A stretch of DNA of 64,000 nt from Agreia sp. Leaf210 (GCF_001421485.1 NZ_LMKK01000001.1:377717-441716); one strand, 5' to 3'. Counted from the first letter of the stretch, positions 8,100 to 17,145 are shown. Numbers and translations: made by a program. The notes: generated from the letters alone by a model not told the origin.

Positions 8100-9565
8100 T
8101 ACTTGCCTCCTGCGTTCACGAGCCGGGCGTCGTCGACGGCGAGATCCCATGGACTCGACAGGGTTCCACGCACCGCCGTGGCAGCAGCGACGAGGGGCGA
8201 GACGAGGTGCGTGCGACCGCCCTTGCCCTGGCGACCTTCGAAGTTGCGATTCGAGGTCGACGCGCAACGCTCTCCGGGTTCGAGCTGGTCGGGGTTCATT
8301 CCGAGACACATCGAGCAGCCGGCGAAGCGCCAGTCGGCGCCGAAGTCCTTGAACACCTTGTCGAGCCCCTCGGCCTCGGCTTCGATGCGAACGCGAGCGG
8401 ATCCAGGCACGACCATGACGCGCACGTTCTCGGCCTTGGTGCGGCCCCGGATGATGTCGGCGGCTGCGCGGAGATCTTCGATGCGCGAGTTGGTGCACGA
8501 GCCGATGAAGACGGTGTCGACCGCGATGTCCTTCATCGGGGTTCCCGCTTCGAGAGCCATGTACTCGAGCGCACGCTCTGCCGCGGCGCGCTCGTTGGGG
8601 TCGATGATCACCGAGGGGTCGGGCACGGGCTGCGAGAGGGAGACACCCTGGCCGGGGTTGGTTCCCCAGGTGACGAACGGCTCGAGCTCGTTCGCATCGA
8701 GGAACACCTCGGCATCGAAGACGGCGTCGTCGTCGGAGCGCAGCGTCTTCCAGTATTCGACGGCAGCGTCCCAGTCGTCGCCCTCGGGCGCGTGCGGCCT
8801 TCCCTTGAGGTAGTCGAAGGTGGTCTCGTCGGGGGCGACCATGCCAGCGCGAGCACCGGCCTCGATCGACATGTTGCAGATCGTCATGCGGCCCTCCATC
8901 GAGAGCGAGCGAATAGCGGAGCCGCGGTACTCGAGCACGTAGCCCTGGCCGCCTCCCGTCGAGATCTTGGCGATGACGGCGAGGATGATGTCTTTGGCGG
9001 TCACACCCGGGCGCAGTTCGCCCTCGACGGTGATGGCCATGGTCTTGAAAGCCTTGAGCGGGAGCGTCTGCGTGGCCATGACGTGCTCGACCTCGCTGGT
9101 GCCGATGCCGAACGCCATCGCACCGAATGCGCCGTGCGTGCTCGTGTGCGAATCGCCGCACACCACCGTGATGCCCGGCATGGTGAGGCCGAGCTGCGGG
9201 CCCACCACATGTACGATCCCCTGCTCGACGTCGCCGAGCGAGTGCAGCCGGATGCCGAATTCCTTGGCATTGCGACGCAGCGTCTCGATCTGCGTGCGGC
9301 TGGTGAGGTCGGCGATGGGCTTGTCGATCGCCGCCGTCGGGGTGTTGTGGTCTTCGGTCGCGATCGTGAGATCAGGACGTCGGACGGGCCGACCCGCGAC
9401 CCGGAGGCCGTCGAAGGCCTGAGGACTCGTTACCTCGTGCACCAGGTGGAGGTCGATGTAGATGAGGTCGGGGGTGCCGTTCTCTCCCTCGACCACGAGG
9501 TGGTCTTCCCACACCTTTTCGGCGAGGGTCTTGCCGCGACGCGCCGGCGAATCTGAAATCGTCAT
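8099..9565 (-). CDS. leuC: 3-isopropylmalate dehydratase large subunit
   Basis: Catalytic aconitase-type subunit that isomerises 2- to 3-isopropylmalate. 488 residues. [4Fe-4S] ligands are visible in [14 protein letters not shown] and [10 protein letters not shown], with early motifs [13 protein letters not shown] and [13 protein letters not shown]. Start ATG at 9563-9565. The 195 bp between it and the upstream terC gene (9566-9760) holds no gene that I can support and presumably contains the leuCD promoter; I see no obvious leader peptide. Confidence 0.97.
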   Translation of the reverse strand: MTISDSPARRGKTLAEKVWEDHLVVEGENGTPDLIYIDLHLVHEVTSPQAFDGLRVAGRPVRRPDLTIATEDHNTPTAAIDKPIADLTSRTQIETLRRNAKEFGIRLHSLGDVEQGIVHVVGPQLGLTMPGITVVCGDSHTSTHGAFGAMAFGIGTSEVEHVMATQTLPLKAFKTMAITVEGELRPGVTAKDIILAVIAKISTGGGQGYVLEYRGSAIRSLSMEGRMTICNMSIEAGARAGMVAPDETTFDYLKGRPHAPEGDDWDAAVEYWKTLRSDDDAVFDAEVFLDANELEPFVTWGTNPGQGVSLSQPVPDPSVIIDPNERAAAERALEYMALEAGTPMKDIAVDTVFIGSCTNSRIEDLRAAADIIRGRTKAENVRVMVVPGSARVRIEAEAEGLDKVFKDFGADWRFAGCSMCLGMNPDQLEPGERCASTSNRNFEGRQGKGGRTHLVSPLVAAATAVRGTLSSPWDLAVDDARLVNAGGK

Positions 9566-9760
9566 TAGTGATGCCTTCTCTTATGAATCTGCTTGCGAGA
9601 GCCCATGACACACTCCGCGACGAGGTGAGGCCTTAGAACGAGGACTCGTCGCGGCAACCAAGAAGGAGTCGACCAGACAGCATCCGTCAAGGGTAACACC
9701 CGCGGTCCTCCCGGGCATTCCCGACCGGTCTCGGCGGCCCGGTGCACCGCCTATAGCGGG

Positions 9761-10789
9761 CTAGCGCTTGTCGGCGTCGGTCGGAGCGTCCTCGAGCTTG
9801 GTCGACGACACGCTCTCGCGTCGCATCGCAATGAGACTCGCGATCGTGGCCACGGCCATCGACCCGATGATGACGATCAGAGAGGTCCAGGTCGAGATGT
9901 CGGGCGCCCACTCGATGTGCTGACCGCCGTTGATGAACGGCAGCTCGTTCTCGTGCAGCGCGTGCGACACGAGCTTGAACCCGATGAACGCCAGGATGAA
10001 CGCGATTCCGTAGTGCAGGTAGACCAGCTTCTCGAGCAGACCACCCAGCAGGAAGAACAGTTGACGCAGGCCCATCAGCGCGAAGACGTTGGCGGTGAAG
10101 ACGATGAACGGGCTCGTCGTGATGCCGAAAATGGCCGGGATCGAGTCGAGGGCGAACAGCAGATCGGTGGAGCCGAGCGCGATGAAGACGATGAGCATCG
10201 GGGTGAAGATCTTCTTGCCGTCGACGCGGGTGCGCACCTTCGCCCCGTCGAAATCGTTCGAGATGCTGATGTGGCGACGCAGGAAGCGGATCAGTCGACT
10301 CTCGCCGGCATCGGCGTCGTCGTGCTTGGAGAACGCCTGCTGCCAGGCCGTGTAGAGGAGGAAGGCACCGAAGAGGTAGAAGATCCAGCTGAAGTTCTCG
10401 ATGAGCTGGGCGCCGAGCAGAATGAAGATGCCGCGCAGAACGAGGGCGATGAGGATGCCCACCATCAGCGCCTCCTGCTGCAGGTGCTTGGGCACCTTGA
10501 ACCGCGCCATGATGATGATGAAGACGAAGAGGTTGTCGATCGAGAGGCTGTACTCCGTGAGCCACCCGGCGAGGAACTGTCCGGCGTGCTCACCGTCGGC
10601 GAAGATCAGCATCAGCAGCGCGAACACCAGCGCGAGACCGATGTAGAACACGACCCACAGCGTCGATTCCTTGGCCGAGGGAATGTGCGGACGCTTGAGC
10701 ACCAGCAGCAGGTCGACGACGAGGATCAGTGTCAGGATGACGAGCGACGAGATTTCGAACCAGATGGGCAGGTTCAGAGCTTCGGGCAT
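9761..10789 (-). CDS. TerC-family integral membrane metal exporter
   Basis: 342 residues with about 8-9 membrane helices. Signatures are SIDNLFVFIIIMARFKVP and FALDSIPAIFGITTSPFIV, whose acidic residues line the predicted ion path. A charged cytoplasmic loop (KHDDADAGES...) sits mid-protein. TerC/Alx relatives are Mn(II) exporters or help load Mn on secreted proteins; tellurite resistance is only the historic name. The untranslated region upstream looks like a yybP-ykoY Mn-sensing riboswitch, which fits Mn homeostasis. Confidence 0.92.
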   Translation of the reverse strand: MPEALNLPIWFEISSLVILTLILVVDLLLVLKRPHIPSAKESTLWVVFYIGLALVFALLMLIFADGEHAGQFLAGWLTEYSLSIDNLFVFIIIMARFKVPKHLQQEALMVGILIALVLRGIFILLGAQLIENFSWIFYLFGAFLLYTAWQQAFSKHDDADAGESRLIRFLRRHISISNDFDGAKVRTRVDGKKIFTPMLIVFIALGSTDLLFALDSIPAIFGITTSPFIVFTANVFALMGLRQLFFLLGGLLEKLVYLHYGIAFILAFIGFKLVSHALHENELPFINGGQHIEWAPDISTWTSLIVIIGSMAVATIASLIAMRRESVSSTKLEDAPTDADKR

Positions 10790-10799
10790 GTGAGGGATG

Positions 10800-10955
10800 A
10801 GACCTTTCGGGATGGCGGGTACGCCGAGCGACCGAAAGTCTCTCCCGCGCGAACTCGAACCTGTCGGTCACGCCACCGCAACGGACCCGCGGCGATGGGG
10901 ATCGTACTGACGACTGCGATGAAGGTGGGATACTCCCCTTCTGCAGGCGATGTTA
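10800..10955 (-). promoter_or_regulatory. yybP-ykoY-like manganese riboswitch upstream of terC
   Basis: On the minus strand the leader contains AAGGGGAGTA (10931-10940), GTCGTCAGTAC (10904-10914) and GGGAGAGACTT (10836-10846), in that order and spacing, which I recognise as the conserved blocks of the yybP-ykoY element that binds Mn(II). This class is classically found before TerC/Alx and other Mn transporter genes, which is the arrangement here. Boundaries are approximate. A covariance-model search (Rfam yybP-ykoY) would settle it. Confidence 0.72.
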
Positions 10956-11004
10956 CAGGATCCTGACGCTATGATTCCGCCGAGACCGACTTTCAGGAGA
11001 CCCC

Positions 11005-11754
11005 TTGGCCAGCAGACCGCAGACCACCGCCGTACCGTCCCAGCGCCAGTACCGACCGCAGACAGCGTGGGTCAAATCGGTGGGGTACCTGATCTTCTTC
11101 AGCCGCTGGCTGCAGGCCCCGCTGTATCTCGGACTGATCATCGCGCAGCTCGTCTACGTCGTGGTCTTCGTCATCGAACTCGTGCACCTCATCGAGACCG
11201 TACTGAAAGACCCTCTGCACATCGAGGAGTCGGTCATCATGCTCTCGGTGCTCGGACTGATCGACGTGGTCATGATCGCCAACCTGCTGATCATGGTCAT
11301 CATCGGCGGCTACGAGACATTCGTCTCGAAGATCGATATTGAGGGGCATCCCGACCAGCCCGAGTGGCTCTCGCACGTCAACGCGAACGTGCTCAAGGTC
11401 AAGCTCGCCATGGCCATCATCGGCATCTCGTCGATCCACCTGCTGAAGACGTTCATCGAGGTGGGCGACCTCGGAGCCCCGGGCAGCAACAACGAAGAGG
11501 AGAGCCTCACCGGCGACGTCTACACGGGCGACGGCGTGTTCTGGCAGGTCATCATCCACACCGTCTTCATCCTGTCGGCGATCGCCCTGGCCGTGATCGA
11601 CCGAATGTCGCAGAACCACGGCGCGTCGGCTCGGAGCCTCACGCACAAGCCGTCCGACCAGGTCGTCGATCCGATCGATTCTTCCCCGGTTCCCCAGGGA
11701 GCTGTCGCGGTGTCGGGCTACATCATCGACGGCAAGTTCGTCGAGCAGCGCTAG
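11005..11754 (+). CDS. UPF0114 / YqhA-family membrane protein
   Basis: 249 residues. Four hydrophobic segments (about 30-55, 75-100, 130-150, 178-198). The conserved core GGYETFVSKI followed by a His-Pro-containing loop and ISSIHLLKTF is typical of the YqhA family, an integral membrane family of unknown function. The soluble C-terminus (about 200-249) is longer than usual. TTG start, with AGGAGA 4-5 nt upstream. Transcribed divergently from terC across the riboswitch region. Confidence 0.85.
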   Translation: MASRPQTTAVPSQRQYRPQTAWVKSVGYLIFFSRWLQAPLYLGLIIAQLVYVVVFVIELVHLIETVLKDPLHIEESVIMLSVLGLIDVVMIANLLIMVIIGGYETFVSKIDIEGHPDQPEWLSHVNANVLKVKLAMAIIGISSIHLLKTFIEVGDLGAPGSNNEEESLTGDVYTGDGVFWQVIIHTVFILSAIALAVIDRMSQNHGASARSLTHKPSDQVVDPIDSSPVPQGAVAVSGYIIDGKFVEQR

Positions 11755-11793
11755 CTACCCGACGAACCTGCCGTCGACGGCCGTTTCAGATGG

Positions 11794-12513
11794 CTACTTG
11801 CCCAGATCGGCGAGCAGGGATGCGCGCACCTCGTCGAGACGTCGAGCGAAGGCGGCCGCGGTTCCGGTCGGCACGGGGCCGCGGGCACCGCTCGCCCGGA
11901 GCGCGGTGCGCACGGACTGGCGGAACTCGGCCAGCGCGATGTCGACGTCGCGGATCTCGTCTCGACTCGCATCTCGTGACGCCTCGGCGGTCGCCGGCGT
12001 CTCATCCGTCGCACGGGTCTCGTCACCATCGAGGGTGTCGCTCTTCGCGTCCCGGGTGGGCGCATCCTGCGTGGGATCGAACGCGAACCACGACGAGTAC
12101 GACTGACTCGTGGCGTCGGTCGCCTCGCGCGCCTGTCGAGCTGCGGATGCCAGGTCGGCACGCAGGCTCTTCATGGCCTCGCCCACTCCGGAGCGCACCT
12201 CGTCGGCTAGGCGACGCACACTATCGGTAAGGTCGTTCTCGATCGACGTGAGTTCGCTCTCGCGTGCGTCGAGCTCGGCGCGCCCCGCCTCGGTGATCTC
12301 GTAGACGGTCTTGCGACCGTCGGCGGTCTTCGTGACGAGACCCTCGTCTTCGAGCTTCGCGAGTCGCGGGTAGATCGTGCCCGCGCTGGGCGCGTAGGTG
12401 CCGCCGAAGCGTTCGCTGAGCGCCTGGATCAATTCGTAGCCGTGCTTGGGCGACTCGTCGAGCAGCTTGAGCAGGTAGAGCCGGAGGTGGCCGTGGCCGA
12501 AGACGGGGGTCAC
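11794..12513 (-). CDS. PadR-family transcriptional regulator with long acidic linker
   Basis: 239 residues. The N-terminal winged helix carries the PadR signature: LYLLKLLDESPKHGYEL, GTIYPRLAKLEDEGLV and GRKTVYEITEAG. A helical region (about 80-130) follows, then a Thr/Asp-rich low-complexity stretch (about 145-190) and a predicted helical tail. The GTG start overlaps the TGA of the DUF4097 gene (GTGA), so the two are coupled. It most likely represses its own operon through the palindromes at 13423-13494. The ligand is unknown. Confidence 0.9.
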   Translation of the reverse strand: MTPVFGHGHLRLYLLKLLDESPKHGYELIQALSERFGGTYAPSAGTIYPRLAKLEDEGLVTKTADGRKTVYEITEAGRAELDARESELTSIENDLTDSVRRLADEVRSGVGEAMKSLRADLASAARQAREATDATSQSYSSWFAFDPTQDAPTRDAKSDTLDGDETRATDETPATAEASRDASRDEIRDVDIALAEFRQSVRTALRASGARGPVPTGTAAAFARRLDEVRASLLADLGK

Positions 12514-13400
12514 AGGGATTCCCCCTCCGGAGCATCGAACGGGGCGGCGTCGGAGACGGGGGCGTCGTAGACACCGGTGGTCGGAGCCGTGGAGGCTCCC
12601 ACCGTCGCGCGTCGCACCGAGGTGATGTCGCCCGAGACCGAGTTGGCCCGAACCTCGACCCACTTGCCGTCGAGTGTTCCCGCGGTGTGGTTGAACCCGC
12701 GTCCGCGCGTTCCTCGCGTCGTGGTCGAGTCGACCTGCAGCGTGCCGCTGACGCTGTTGAGCGTGAAGCGTGCCGCGGTCTCTTGATCGAGTCGAATGGT
12801 GAGGTCTCCGCTCACGGTGTTGTTGCTGATCTCCTCGGGAACGCCCGTGAGATCGAGGAACACGGCGCCCGAGACTCCGTCTGCCGAGAACTTGCGCAGC
12901 GCCCCGGTGACGGTGATGTCACCCGTGACGGTGTGCGCGTTCAGCACACCCTGCTGGTCACTGACCGAGATCTCTCCGTTGACGGTGTTGATGTCGAGGT
13001 CGCCGACGATGTCGTCGATCACGATGTCGCCCGAGACCGAGTTGATGCGAGCGTCGGTGCGCAGACCGGAGATGAGCGCACCGGCGTTGACGACGCCGAA
13101 CTTCAGCTTCGAGTCGCGCGGAATCATGATGCTGATGTCGGCCTTAGCGGTGCCCTTGAACGACTTGAAGACGTCGATGAAGTTGTCCCAGCGCAGCTGC
13201 GGGTGGTCGATCTCGAGCACATCGCCGTCGATCGAGACCTTCAGGTCTTTGCCCGAGACCGAGTGCACCTCGACGCGAGCGCCGGGCTCGTCGTGGGCGA
13301 TGACATCGATCTTGCCGCCGATGAGGCTGATCTTGACGGAGCGAACGAGTTCGAGGTCGATGACCTTGGGGCCGGTGACGACCCACTTCTCGATGGCCAT
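12510..13400 (-). CDS. DUF4097 family beta-strand repeat protein
   Basis: 296 residues forming a right-handed beta-helix-like repeat. The repeated unit is VSGDI/VNGEI/VTGDI-type: INSVSGDIVIDD, INTVNGEISVSD, AHTVTGDITVTG, NTVSGDLTIRL, NSVSGTLQVD, NSVSGDITSV. No signal peptide or membrane helix, so probably cytoplasmic. ATG chosen at 13398-13400 because AAGGAG lies 7 nt upstream; an in-frame start at 13451 would run through the operator. DUF4097-PadR pairs are common in actinobacteria and Firmicutes and are often tied to envelope stress. The molecular role is unknown. Confidence 0.88.
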   Translation of the reverse strand: MAIEKWVVTGPKVIDLELVRSVKISLIGGKIDVIAHDEPGARVEVHSVSGKDLKVSIDGDVLEIDHPQLRWDNFIDVFKSFKGTAKADISIMIPRDSKLKFGVVNAGALISGLRTDARINSVSGDIVIDDIVGDLDINTVNGEISVSDQQGVLNAHTVTGDITVTGALRKFSADGVSGAVFLDLTGVPEEISNNTVSGDLTIRLDQETAARFTLNSVSGTLQVDSTTTRGTRGRGFNHTAGTLDGKWVEVRANSVSGDITSVRRATVGASTAPTTGVYDAPVSDAAPFDAPEGESL

Positions 13401-13422
13401 GAATATCTCCTTGGTGTCTGTA

Positions 13423-13494
13423 ACGCGATATATCGTGTTGGGTGACATCAAGATATATCGCGATAGAAGATCAAGTCAAGTTATATCTCGACTT
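13423..13494 (-). promoter_or_regulatory. Promoter and palindromic operators of the DUF4097-padR operon
   Basis: Three AT-rich dyads in a GC-rich background: CGATATATCG (13425-13434, perfect), TATCGCGATA (13456-13465, perfect) and an imperfect 22-bp dyad at 13473-13494 (AAGTC...GACTT arms). On the minus strand TTGACT (13474-13479) and TATATC (13452-13457), 16 bp apart, form a plausible -35/-10, so two dyads overlap the promoter. PadR proteins bind such ATAT-rich dyads; autorepression is inferred. Confidence 0.68.
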
Positions 13495-13518
13495 GGATGC
13501 CCCTGGTCGTGTTAACGA

Positions 13519-13555
13519 CGAAGCGCCCCGACCCACAAGGGGTCGGGGCGCTTCG
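13519..13555 (-). terminator. Strong hairpin terminator after the YeaQ-like gene
   Basis: 15-bp GC-rich stem (arms 13519-13533 and 13541-13555, loop CACAAGG) directly downstream of the minus-strand gene at 13572. No clear T-run, as is common in actinobacteria. Confidence 0.8.
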
Positions 13556-13571
13556 AACGTTGTGTGGCGCG

Positions 13572-13844
13572 TTATGCGCGGCTGCGGCTTCCGCGACCCA
13601 CGATGAGGCCGTAGATCAGAAGAACGACGATCGAGCCGACGATGGCGATGAGCCACGACTCGATGCTGAAGAATCCGTCGTAGCCGACGCCGAAGACCGC
13701 TCCACCGATCCAGCCGCCGACAAGGGCACCCACAACACCGAGGATGAGGGTTACAACCCATCCGCCGCCCTGCTTGCCCGGGAGGATCGCCTTGGCGATG
13801 GCTCCGGCGATGAGACCGAGAAGAAGAAAACCGAGAAAGCTCAT
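13572..13844 (-). CDS. GlsB/YeaQ/YmgE-family small membrane protein
   Basis: 90 residues with three hydrophobic segments. Family signatures: GAIAKAILPGKQGGG in the first loop and a Gly-zipper region LGVVGALVGGWIGG. Members are called stress-response or transglycosylase-associated membrane proteins, but no enzymatic activity is established. Ends in a basic tail (RGSRSRA). Single-gene unit closed by the hairpin at 13519-13555. Confidence 0.9.
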   Translation of the reverse strand: MSFLGFLLLGLIAGAIAKAILPGKQGGGWVVTLILGVVGALVGGWIGGAVFGVGYDGFFSIESWLIAIVGSIVVLLIYGLIVGRGSRSRA

Positions 13845-13962
13845 GACTGTCTCTCCAATGCGCTGTGTATTGCAATAGACGGATTTCGACTACTGCAGCC
13901 AAGACACTAGCGGTCGTGCCTACTTTGGGGCACAGGGGTTGACATTAGGCACTTTCGTCCGG

Positions 13963-14985
13963 CTACTTCTCAGCCTTCCACCCCAGGAGGGGTGCGAGAA
14001 TGCCCGCGATGTCCGTGAGGATCTGAACGTAGTCCTCGTGCTCGAGCGTGAAGGGCAAGGCGAAGACCACCTCTTCGACCGCCTGGAAGCCGGCGTGAGC
14101 GCGCAGCGCGTCGGCGATCTCCGCCGACGATCCCACGAGATCCGGTGCGAAGAGCATGCGCTGCGGCCCTTGCGGCGCCGTCGTGCGAGCAAATCGACGC
14201 TCGGCGAATGCCCGGTACTTCGCGGCCTGCTCGGGCGTGGCGGAGTCGGTGGGGATGACGACGAGCCCCTGCGACGCTCGAGCCGCCTGCCCCAGCGGGT
14301 GGCGATCGCGGAAGAGATCGATCTGCGCACGCTGGATGCGGGCGAAGTCGTCGTCCTCCTCCGCCCGGACGACGCTGCTGCTCAGCAGGTTGAGTCCGCG
14401 CTCCCCCGCCCATGCGGCAGACGACAGACCGGCCGCGCCGTACCAGACCCTGTCGGCTAGCCCGGGCGAGTGCGGCTGAATGCGCGTCGAGTACGCCTCG
14501 ATGCCCTCGGTTCCCTCGAAGGTGCTCACGGCACCTCCGCGCAGGTTGTGCAGCAGACGGTCGACCCGCTCGGTCGTGAAGTTCTCTGTCTGCCACGAGT
14601 CCGGGTAGAGGTGCTCTTTGATGTCGTCGAAGTGCGTGGGGACCCCGACACTGACTCCCGGGTTGAGTCGACCGCGGCTCAGAACGTCGACCGTCGCGAG
14701 GTCCTCGGCGAGACGAAAAGGATTCTCGAGTCCGAGTGGGATGACCGCTGTTCCCAGCTCGATGCGGCTCGTTCGCTGGCTGGCCGCGGCGAGCACCGCG
14801 ACGGGCGACGAGATCCCGTGCTGCAGATGCCGGTCGCGAAGCCAGGCGCTGTCGAAGCCCAACCGCTCCCCCAGCTCGATGATCTGCAGAGTGCTCTCGT
14901 GCCCTCCGAACGGGTCGGCCTCGTCGAAGAAGCCGATCGTCAGAAATCCGAGGCTCTTGAGATCGCGCGGGCTGTCTGTGCTCAT
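13963..14985 (-). CDS. LLM-class flavin-dependent oxidoreductase
   Basis: 340 residues, a luciferase-like (beta/alpha)8 barrel. Visible motifs include LGFDSAWLRDRHLQ, IELGTAVIPLGLENPFRLAEDLATVD and the glycine-rich SRGRLNPGVSVGVP. Members use FMNH2 or F420 to oxidise or reduce small organics. The DRHLQ and VWYGAAGLSSAAWAGERGLN elements suggest the alkanesulfonate-monooxygenase-like subgroup. No partner gene is adjacent, so the substrate cannot be assigned. Confidence 0.85.
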   Translation of the reverse strand: MSTDSPRDLKSLGFLTIGFFDEADPFGGHESTLQIIELGERLGFDSAWLRDRHLQHGISSPVAVLAAASQRTSRIELGTAVIPLGLENPFRLAEDLATVDVLSRGRLNPGVSVGVPTHFDDIKEHLYPDSWQTENFTTERVDRLLHNLRGGAVSTFEGTEGIEAYSTRIQPHSPGLADRVWYGAAGLSSAAWAGERGLNLLSSSVVRAEEDDDFARIQRAQIDLFRDRHPLGQAARASQGLVVIPTDSATPEQAAKYRAFAERRFARTTAPQGPQRMLFAPDLVGSSAEIADALRAHAGFQAVEEVVFALPFTLEHEDYVQILTDIAGILAPLLGWKAEK

Positions 14986-15023
14986 GCCTTCACAGTACCG
15001 AGCGCAGCCCGCGCGTCCGCAAC

Positions 15024-15062
15024 GAAAAAGCCCGGCACCCTTCGTGAGAAGGGAACCGGGCT
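15024..15062 (-). terminator. Rho-independent terminator of tRNA-Glu
   Basis: Minus-strand AGCCCGG...CCGGGCT stem with an inner CCCTTC/GAAGGG stem (15029-15062), followed by TTTTTC. It lies 6 bp from the 3' end of the tRNA gene. Confidence 0.88.
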
Positions 15063-15067
15063 GTCTG

Positions 15068-15140
15068 TGACCCCAACCGGATTCGAACCGGTGCTGCCGC
15101 CGTGAGAGGGCGGTGTCCTAGGCCGCTAAACGATGGGGCC
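15068..15140 (-). tRNA. tRNA-Glu (anticodon CUC)
   Basis: 73-nt cloverleaf on the minus strand. Acceptor GGCCCCA/TGGGGTC with one G-T pair, anticodon arm CCGCC-CTCTCAC-GGCGG giving CUC, T-arm CCGGTTCGAATCCGG, discriminator A. CCA is not encoded. The arms all pair by eye. Confidence 0.95.
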
Positions 15141-15191
15141 GTCTGCAACTCAACGAGTATGCCATACGACCCGCCCTCAATGCCAATCGGC

Positions 15192-16106
15192 TCAGGCGAG
15201 CACGCGGAGCGCCCCGGGGACGACCTCGACGTCGACCGGCAGAGCCCCCACCCGCTCTCCGTCTGCGTAGGCGATCACGCCGTCGGCGTCGATGCGCACG
15301 CGCGACACCCTCGAGATGTCGACGATGTCGAGCCCGGTGTGGCTGCCGGAGAAGACCTTAGGGAACAGCCGCAGAAAACGCACACGCGACAGGGCGCCCA
15401 CCCGGAACAGATCGAGAAATCCGTCATCGAGCACGGCGTCGGGCGTCACCGTCATGCCGCCGCCGAGCGACCGATTGTTCGCCACCGCGATCAGAGAGGC
15501 GCTCACGGTCGACGATGCACCGTCGACGGTGAGCTCGTAGCTGCGGGCGCGCAGGGTCGCGAGCTCGGCCAGCAATGCGATCACGTAGCGGCTGGCCCCG
15601 CGCGGTCGTTTCATGCGATTCGCCCGTTCGTTCACGAGGGCGTCGAAACCTGCCGAGAGCACTCCCCCGAACCAGGTCGAGCCGCCCTCGTGATGAACGC
15701 GGCCGGCATCGATGGTGCGCGGTCCCGAGACCAGAGCGGTGCGCAGAACAGCCAAGGCGTCGTCGAGCGAGTCCAGCGGGATGCCGAGGCCCCGGGCCAT
15801 GTCATTGCCCGTGCCGGACGGGATGATTCCGAAGGGGATCCCGGTTTGCGCCGTCGCGTTGACCGCCAGGCTCACCATGCCGTCGCCGCCGACCACGATG
15901 AGCGCGTCTGCGGGGGCCGGGTCACCGGCATCCAGAGCCTGTAGAACGGCCGCGGCGAGAGAGCCGAAATCGGGCTGGGTCAGGGCGGTCACATGGTGAC
16001 CGTCTGCGACGAGCGCGTCGACGACGCGTGGGCCGGTCGCGCTGCGCGAACCGAAGGAAGCTGAGGGGTTGATCGCGACGATGATCCGCTTCGGCGAGGT
16101 GCGCAT
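15192..16106 (-). CDS. Diacylglycerol kinase-family lipid kinase (YegS/DgkB-like)
   Basis: 304 residues. N-terminal IIVAINPSAS is the nucleotide-binding beta strand and loop; VVGGDGMVSLAVNA is the catalytic GGDG motif; IPSGTGNDMARGLGIP is the conserved SGTGND loop. Predicted to phosphorylate diacylglycerol or a related lipid at the inner membrane. I start at the ATG at 16104-16106, 5 residues before the conserved core; a TTG start at 16133 is possible but has no Shine-Dalgarno. Lies just upstream of tRNA-Glu on the same strand. Confidence 0.88.
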   Translation of the reverse strand: MRTSPKRIIVAINPSASFGSRSATGPRVVDALVADGHHVTALTQPDFGSLAAAVLQALDAGDPAPADALIVVGGDGMVSLAVNATAQTGIPFGIIPSGTGNDMARGLGIPLDSLDDALAVLRTALVSGPRTIDAGRVHHEGGSTWFGGVLSAGFDALVNERANRMKRPRGASRYVIALLAELATLRARSYELTVDGASSTVSASLIAVANNRSLGGGMTVTPDAVLDDGFLDLFRVGALSRVRFLRLFPKVFSGSHTGLDIVDISRVSRVRIDADGVIAYADGERVGALPVDVEVVPGALRVLA

Positions 16107-16173
16107 GATGTGTTGATTATGGCCTACAGGCAATGCCCAATGCCGATCGCGCGATGAGTTCTACTCTGATGAA

Positions 16174-16812
16174 ATGAGACTCACCAAACTCGAGCACGCC
16201 GCGTTGATCATCGAGCAGTCGGGAAAGAAACTGTTCGTCGATCCGGGTTCGTTCACCACCGCGATCACCGAAGCCGCGGGCGCTGTCGCGGTCGTCATCA
16301 CCCACGAGCACCCCGACCACTGGACCCCCGAGCAACTGACGCGCCTCGTCGACCGCGCCCCGGACATCAAGATCTTCGGCCCGCAGGGCGTTGCGGATGC
16401 CGCCGGCGGGTTTCCGGTCACCGTCGTGAAGGCGGGCGACGAGATCTCGGTCGCCCCATTCACTCTGCGGTTCTTCGGCGAGAAGCACGCGGTGATCCAC
16501 GAGTCGATTCCGGTGATCGACAACGTCGGGGTGCTCATCAACGGATCGGTGTACTACGGCGGCGACTCGTACACGGTGCCCGAGGGCGTCGAGGTCGACG
16601 TTCTGGCGGCGCCCATCGGAGCCCCGTGGCTGAAGATCAGCGAGTCGATGGACTACGTGCTCACGATCAAGCCGAAGCGCAGCTTTCCCACCCACGAGAT
16701 GACTCTCTCGAAGGCGGGAAAGGCCATGACGGGCGACCGCATCAAGTGGGCCACGGAGCAGAACGGCGGAGAGTACTTCGCGCTGGAGCCCGGTGACTCA
16801 CTCGACGTGTAG
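16174..16812 (+). CDS. MBL-fold metal-dependent hydrolase (UlaG-like)
   Basis: 212 residues. The metal site THEHPDHW (HxHxDH, about 47-54) and later GGDSYTVPEG and the C-terminal His in FPTHEM are visible. The compact form without extra domains matches the L-ascorbate-6-phosphate lactonase/UlaG-like branch of beta-lactamase-fold hydrolases; members have varied substrates. Cytoplasmic. A 14-bp perfect palindrome (AGCGGCCGGCCGCT) directly after the stop may aid termination against the convergent gene. Confidence 0.87.
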   Translation: MRLTKLEHAALIIEQSGKKLFVDPGSFTTAITEAAGAVAVVITHEHPDHWTPEQLTRLVDRAPDIKIFGPQGVADAAGGFPVTVVKAGDEISVAPFTLRFFGEKHAVIHESIPVIDNVGVLINGSVYYGGDSYTVPEGVEVDVLAAPIGAPWLKISESMDYVLTIKPKRSFPTHEMTLSKAGKAMTGDRIKWATEQNGGEYFALEPGDSLDV

Positions 16813-16823
16813 CGGCCGGCCGC

Positions 16824-17145
16824 TCAGTCGAAGCGGGGCTTGCGTCGCTCGTCGTCGCCGAAGACCTCTTCGGCGATCAACTCGGTGTTGACCAGCGGAC
16901 GACGGTCGTCGGGGGCCTCTCGACCCGGCTCGTCGTCTTCGCGCGTCGCGTCGAGGTGTGAGTCGACATCGGGATCGGCGTCGAGCTGCTCGTCGTTGTT
17001 GTGCGTCTCGCCGTGACGGCGGTCGACGTCTTCGACGATGCCGTTGGTCTGATCGAACGGATGCGCGACCTCGTCGAGCGCGCTGCGATTCGGTTCCTGA
17101 CGCGCGTCGTCGGCGGCGTGACTGTTGGTGTGGTCTGTCGTATTC
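16824..17145 (-). CDS. Hypothetical acidic hydrophilic protein
   Basis: About 107 residues, very rich in Asp, Glu, His, Asn and Arg, with no hydrophobic segment, so probably disordered. I recognise no domain. It starts at the ATG 17143-17145 (MNTTDHTNS); an in-frame ATG at 17198 would add 18 basic residues. Confidence that it is a gene rests on position in a convergent slot and on composition unlike the Arg/Pro-rich shadows elsewhere. Confidence 0.55.

Noticed and set aside
7503-9161. 552-residue version of leuD extended upstream
   Set aside because: The added part is an Arg/His-rich shadow in leuC; the leuC TAATG leuD junction with GGAGG gives the true start.
12510-13451. DUF4097 start at 13451
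   Set aside because: Would place the start inside the palindromic promoter; AAGGAG precedes the ATG at 13400.
16812-16825. 14-bp perfect palindrome AGCGGCCGGCCGCT
   Set aside because: Too short and GC-rich to call on its own; mentioned only as possible termination aid between convergent genes.
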